Origin: Novosphingobium naphthalenivorans NBRC 102051
GTDB taxonomy: Bacteria; Pseudomonadota; Alphaproteobacteria; Sphingomonadales; Sphingomonadaceae
Direction of reading: 5' to 3'
Length of the DNA: 64,000 nucleotides
Assembly (NCBI RefSeq): GCF_001590985.1
Contig: NZ_BCTX01000002.1
Coordinates: forward strand, 62,001 to 126,000
Positions 56,214 through 64,000 of the stretch are shown here, piece after piece. Each line of letters opens with the position of its first letter. Position 1 is the first letter of the stretch. The notes beneath the pieces were generated by a model. The model saw nothing but the letters and a program-made list of their open reading frames with translations. It was not told the DNA's origin and did no database searches. The translations under genes were made by a program, and so were the position numbers.

Positions 56214-56747
56214 TCAGTTCTGCTTGGGGACCGTGAAGGTGCCCGAGACGCGTCCGCCCGATGCCGAGGATACGCCGGTGTTCAGGTCGATCACGAAGCG
56301 TCCCCCGCGCAAGGTGTCGCCATTGCCGCGCTTGAGCGTGGCATTGCCCGTCATGGTGATGATCTTCTTGTTGAAGTCGTAGATGCCGACATCGCCGGTG
56401 GCCCGCTCGTCTCCGCGCGTCACCACGACGCCGCCGCTTGCGGTGATGCGCTGGATCTGCATCGAGCCCTTGTTCGTGAAGTTGACCACGGTGCGGGCCG
56501 CGCGCAGTTCCAGTTCGCCCTGGCGCACGTCGACGTTGCCCGAGAGAATGACGCGATCCTGCTTGTCCTGCAGCTCGATGCGGTCGGCAGCGTAGTCGAC
56601 CGGCGCATCGGAATTATGCCCGGAGAAGACTTGCGCGGCCAGTTGCGGCACGGCGACGATGGCGCCGGCCGCCAGCAGCGCGGCGGTGGCGGTCATGCGC
56701 AAGGGCATCGCACGGGCAGACAGCAGGCGCGGGCGGCGAAGCGTCAT
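56214..56747 (-). CDS. lptA: LptA/OstA-type lipopolysaccharide transport protein
   Basis: The 177-residue protein has a signal peptide ending QLAAQ and the OstA fold: VDYAADRIELQDKQDRVILSG, VDVRQGELELRAARTVV, GGVVVTRGDERATGDVGIY and ATLKRGNGDTLRGGRFVI. LptA bridges the periplasm and passes LPS from LptC to LptD. The ATG overlaps the stop of lptC (ATGA), so the two are coupled. LptB and RpoN-type neighbours are not present on the downstream side, where a convergent gene follows. Confidence 0.95.
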   Translation of the reverse strand: MTLRRPRLLSARAMPLRMTATAALLAAGAIVAVPQLAAQVFSGHNSDAPVDYAADRIELQDKQDRVILSGNVDVRQGELELRAARTVVNFTNKGSMQIQRITASGGVVVTRGDERATGDVGIYDFNKKIITMTGNATLKRGNGDTLRGGRFVIDLNTGVSSASGGRVSGTFTVPKQN

Positions 56748-57391
56748 TGGGGTATCCTCAACTTGCCGGGCGTCATGCGCAGCCGGGCATTGCCTTCCAG
56801 AGTAACGGTCCGGTTCTCCAGATCGGCTTTCATCGAATGGGCCTGGAACGTGCCGGTCGGCACCGCCCCTTTCACGCCGCCTGAGCCGACCGCGACCTTC
56901 TGCTTGACGTCGATGGCGACATTGCTGGTCGTCATGGCGTAGCCGTCTGGCGCGGAAAATTCGACGGGACCGGAAATATCGATCTTTTCGGTGTCGTAGT
57001 TGTAGGCGCCGCGCGGGGCCTGAATACGGGCAGGGCCGTCGTTGAGCGCCAATTTCGCCGAGAGATCGAGCATCTCGACGATCGGCACCGACGCCGACTT
57101 CTGCACGGCGGTTCCCGCGGTGACTACGAAATCCCGGCCGTGATTGTCCTGCCCCTTGTAGGCCGCGTCCTCCACCTTGATGCGTTCGCTGGTGACGGCC
57201 ACCTTGTTGCGGTCGAGCAGGAAGCTGATCTCTCCGCGCGGTGACAGCGGAATCAGGATCATCACGGCCGCGACGAGCCCGATCGCCGTGGGCAGGGCCT
57301 TGGCGAGGAAGTTGACCAGACGGTCATGCGAACCGCCCGGCGCAGCGAAGTGCCGGCGGCGGTTGCGGATCTGGATGGCTTCTATCGACAT
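56744..57391 (-). CDS. lptC: LPS export ABC transporter periplasmic protein LptC
   Basis: The 215-residue protein has one membrane helix (residues 35-50, LPTAIGLVAAVMILIPL) and a periplasmic LptC/OstA-like domain (TSERIKVEDAAYKGQD, YDTEKIDISGPVEF, and APDGYAMTTSNVAIDVKQK). It connects the inner-membrane Lpt transporter to LptA. RNase D lies 28 bp upstream on the same strand and lptA follows by overlap. Confidence 0.94.
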   Translation of the reverse strand: MSIEAIQIRNRRRHFAAPGGSHDRLVNFLAKALPTAIGLVAAVMILIPLSPRGEISFLLDRNKVAVTSERIKVEDAAYKGQDNHGRDFVVTAGTAVQKSASVPIVEMLDLSAKLALNDGPARIQAPRGAYNYDTEKIDISGPVEFSAPDGYAMTTSNVAIDVKQKVAVGSGGVKGAVPTGTFQAHSMKADLENRTVTLEGNARLRMTPGKLRIPQ

Positions 57392-57418
57392 GGCCGTCAG
57401 GCTCCGGGCAGAGGTGCG

Positions 57419-58042
57419 TCAGGCGGCGGCGTGGCTGAAAATATCGTGATCGGGCCAGCCGGCCAGATCGAGCTGCGCGCGTGCCGGAAGGAAATCGAAA
57501 CAGGCCTGCGCGATTTCCGTGCGCTTTTCGCGGGCAAGGCGTTCGACCAGGATGGTGTGCATGGCGTGCAGGTAGCGCACGTCCGAAGCGGCATAGTCCT
57601 TCTGGGCGTCGGTGAGTTCAGGCGCGCCCCAATCGCTCGACTGCTGCTGCTTGGACACTTCCTTGCCGAGCAGTTCGCGCACCAGATCCTTCAGGCCATG
57701 GCGGTCGGTATAAGTCCGCACCAGCTTGCTGGCGATCTTGGTGCAGAACACCGGGGCCGCCACGACACCCATGTAGTGCTCGATCGCGGCGAGGTCGAAC
57801 CGGGCGAAATGGTAAAGCTTGAGCCGCGCCGGATCGGCAAGGACGGCCTTGAGATTGGGCGCGTCATAGGCGCTTCCGGGCGCGAAGCGCACCAGATGTT
57901 CGTCGCCCTGTCCGTCGGAGATCTGGACCACGCAAAGGCGGTCGCGCGGGGTGATCAGCCCCATCGTCTCGGTGTCGACGGCAACGGGCCCGGGCGCGAG
58001 CACGCCTTCGGGGAGATCTTCTTCGTGGAGATAGACAGCCAT
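57419..58042 (-). CDS. rnd: Ribonuclease D, short one-domain form
   Basis: The 207-residue protein has the DEDDy exonuclease domain: [10 protein letters not shown] (first Asp-Glu), a middle [10 protein letters not shown], and [19 protein letters not shown] (Tyr and last Asp). It lacks the HRDC domains of the longer E. coli enzyme, which is usual in alphaproteobacteria. It trims 3' ends of tRNA and other RNAs. The start at 58042 ([13 protein letters not shown]) is the family N-terminus; the frame is open to 58081. It is the first gene of the rnd-lptC-lptA unit, a common order in this group. Confidence 0.93.
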   Translation of the reverse strand: MAVYLHEEDLPEGVLAPGPVAVDTETMGLITPRDRLCVVQISDGQGDEHLVRFAPGSAYDAPNLKAVLADPARLKLYHFARFDLAAIEHYMGVVAAPVFCTKIASKLVRTYTDRHGLKDLVRELLGKEVSKQQQSSDWGAPELTDAQKDYAASDVRYLHAMHTILVERLAREKRTEIAQACFDFLPARAQLDLAGWPDHDIFSHAAA

Positions 58043-58115
58043 GGTGCGAAAATGCTTAGGGACTGGACCGGTATTGCGCAATGGGCGCCGGGATTTTCAG
58101 GAGGCTTGGGGCATC

Positions 58116-58802
58116 ATGGCAACAGCAAGCGCACAGGCCGTCCCTTCGAGCTGGAAACCGGCGCTTGATACAGTTCTGTCGGCGCCTGAAGCGCGCAAGC
58201 TGGGCGGTTGGCTGAAATCCGAGGAAGCCGCGGGCAAGCGGATCTACCCGCCGCGCGGCAGCCGGCTAAGGGCTCTGGAACTGACGCCGCTCGACGACGT
58301 GAAAGTGGTGATCCTCGGGCAGGACCCCTATCACGGTCCGGGACAGGCGCATGGCCTGGCTTTCTCGGTGCCGGAAGGGGTGAAAACCCCGCCATCGCTG
58401 GTCAACATCTACAAGGAACTGGCGAGCGACTGCGGAGTCGCCATTCCTCCGCACGGCAATCTGGAGCACTGGGCGCGTCAGGGCGTGCTGTTGCTCAACA
58501 ATTCCCTCACCGTTCAGGAAGGGCAGGCCGGTTCGCATCAGAACAAGGGCTGGGAAGCGATTACCGATGCGGCCGTCGCAGCGGTTGCCGCCAAGAAGGA
58601 GCCTTGTGTGTTCCTGCTATGGGGCAGTCACGCGCGCAAGAAGGCCGAACGCGTGCCGGGGCTGGCGGGCAGCCACCATCTCGTGCTGACCGCGCCGCAC
58701 CCGAGCCCGCTTTCAGCGCATTCGGGCTTTTTCGGCTGCCGGCATTTCAGCCGCGCCAACGAATTCCTGAAGGCGAACGGGCGTGAGCCGATCGACTGGT
58801 AG
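58116..58802 (+). CDS. ung: Uracil-DNA glycosylase
   Basis: The 228-residue family 1 UDG removes uracil from DNA. The catalytic water-activating motif GQDPYHG, the LLLNNSLTV uracil-binding strand and the minor-groove motif [14 protein letters not shown] with the key histidine are all present. The start at 58116 has a CAGGAGG ribosome-binding site 13 bases upstream. It is divergent from the rnd gene and convergent with gltD across a terminator. Confidence 0.97.
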   Translation: MATASAQAVPSSWKPALDTVLSAPEARKLGGWLKSEEAAGKRIYPPRGSRLRALELTPLDDVKVVILGQDPYHGPGQAHGLAFSVPEGVKTPPSLVNIYKELASDCGVAIPPHGNLEHWARQGVLLLNNSLTVQEGQAGSHQNKGWEAITDAAVAAVAAKKEPCVFLLWGSHARKKAERVPGLAGSHHLVLTAPHPSPLSAHSGFFGCRHFSRANEFLKANGREPIDW

Positions 58803-58833
58803 AGTCGTAACCCTGGCGGCTTTTCGAAACAGG

Positions 58834-58867
58834 AAGGCCCGCGAGACGGTGTAGTCTCGCGGGCCTT
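58834..58867. terminator. Rho-independent terminator between ung and gltD
   Basis: Arms AAGGCCCGCGAGA and TCTCGCGGGCCTT with an 8-base loop form a strong hairpin. Only short T runs follow on either side, so it may act with limited efficiency. Confidence 0.75.
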
Positions 58868-58895
58868 CGCTTTATCAGGGTCTTGAAGAAAGCGA

Positions 58896-60329
<1,434 letters not shown>

Positions 60330-60348
60330 CTTGTACTGATTCCCGATC

Positions 60349-64000
<3,652 letters not shown>

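Overview
The window is about 64 kb of high-G+C, gene-dense bacterial chromosome. Everything points to an alphaproteobacterium of the order Sphingomonadales, probably Novosphingobium or a close relative. This placement is an inference from gene content: a SciP-type CtrA inhibitor, a COQ7-type ubiquinone hydroxylase, a short one-domain RNase D next to lptC-lptA, a TonB receptor paired with a beta-propeller phytase, and two kinds of intergenic palindrome typical of this group. No insertion sequence, prophage, integrase, CRISPR array or rRNA operon was seen. There is one tRNA gene, tRNA-Thr(GGT). The gene order is that of core chromosome, not of a genomic island.

Layout, left to right. 1-1.1 kb: a TetR regulator (cut by the left edge) and a DUF1348 protein, with a perfect 18-bp palindromic operator upstream. 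1.15-5.6 kb: envC-like amidase activator, ctpA protease, dsbB-like protein, coq7 and a secreted protein of unknown function. 5.7-9.7 kb (minus): fabI, a YihY membrane protein, a Hsp31-type DJ-1 protein and a CbpA-type DnaJ. 10-12.2 kb: pdxH, a cation diffusion facilitator and an AT-richer membrane protein that looks acquired. 12.2-17 kb: a serine hydrolase that has lost catalytic residues, a small membrane protein, a 400-base hairpin-rich leader before an SPFH protein, mnmA, and a small gene plus sciP. 17.3-23.9 kb: an RND efflux pair whose inner-membrane pump has an enlarged central linker, a DUF445 protein and a GNAT acetyltransferase. 23.9-30.4 kb: etfBA, sucC, a CysQ-like phosphatase, an OmpA-type lipoprotein and a CNNM/CBS membrane protein. 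30.4-38.3 kb (minus): a small protein, gpmA, purE, purK, folA, ribF, ileS, lspA and a DUF3035 lipoprotein.

38.4-43.2 kb: tRNA-Thr, then a TonB-dependent receptor and a beta-propeller phytase that abut directly, behind a good match to the PhoB box, and then a lytic transglycosylase. I read this as a phosphate-starvation-controlled system for organic phosphate (phytate) capture. It is the most coherent specialised system in the window. 43.2-48.8 kb: galU, murA, a small DESFPASDPPA-motif protein, a ribbon-helix-helix protein, a MASE1-type diguanylate cyclase and a PhaB-type reductase. 49-54.6 kb: an outer-membrane-like protein, a DUF3576 lipoprotein, leuS, lptE and holA. 54.7-58.8 kb: a polyisoprenyl-phosphate sugar transferase, then lptA, lptC and RNase D on the minus strand, and ung. 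58.9-64 kb (minus): gltD and the 3' part of gltB, cut by the right edge.

Envelope biogenesis is over-represented: EnvC, LspA, LptA, LptC, LptE, MurA, GalU, the sugar transferase, the lytic transglycosylase and several lipoproteins. I found no clearly unprecedented system. The observations most worth following are the Pho-box/receptor/phytase locus, the structured leader at 13.8-14.2 kb, the degenerate serine hydrolase, the enlarged RND linker, and the exact 17-bp tandem repeat at the end of the outer-membrane-like gene.
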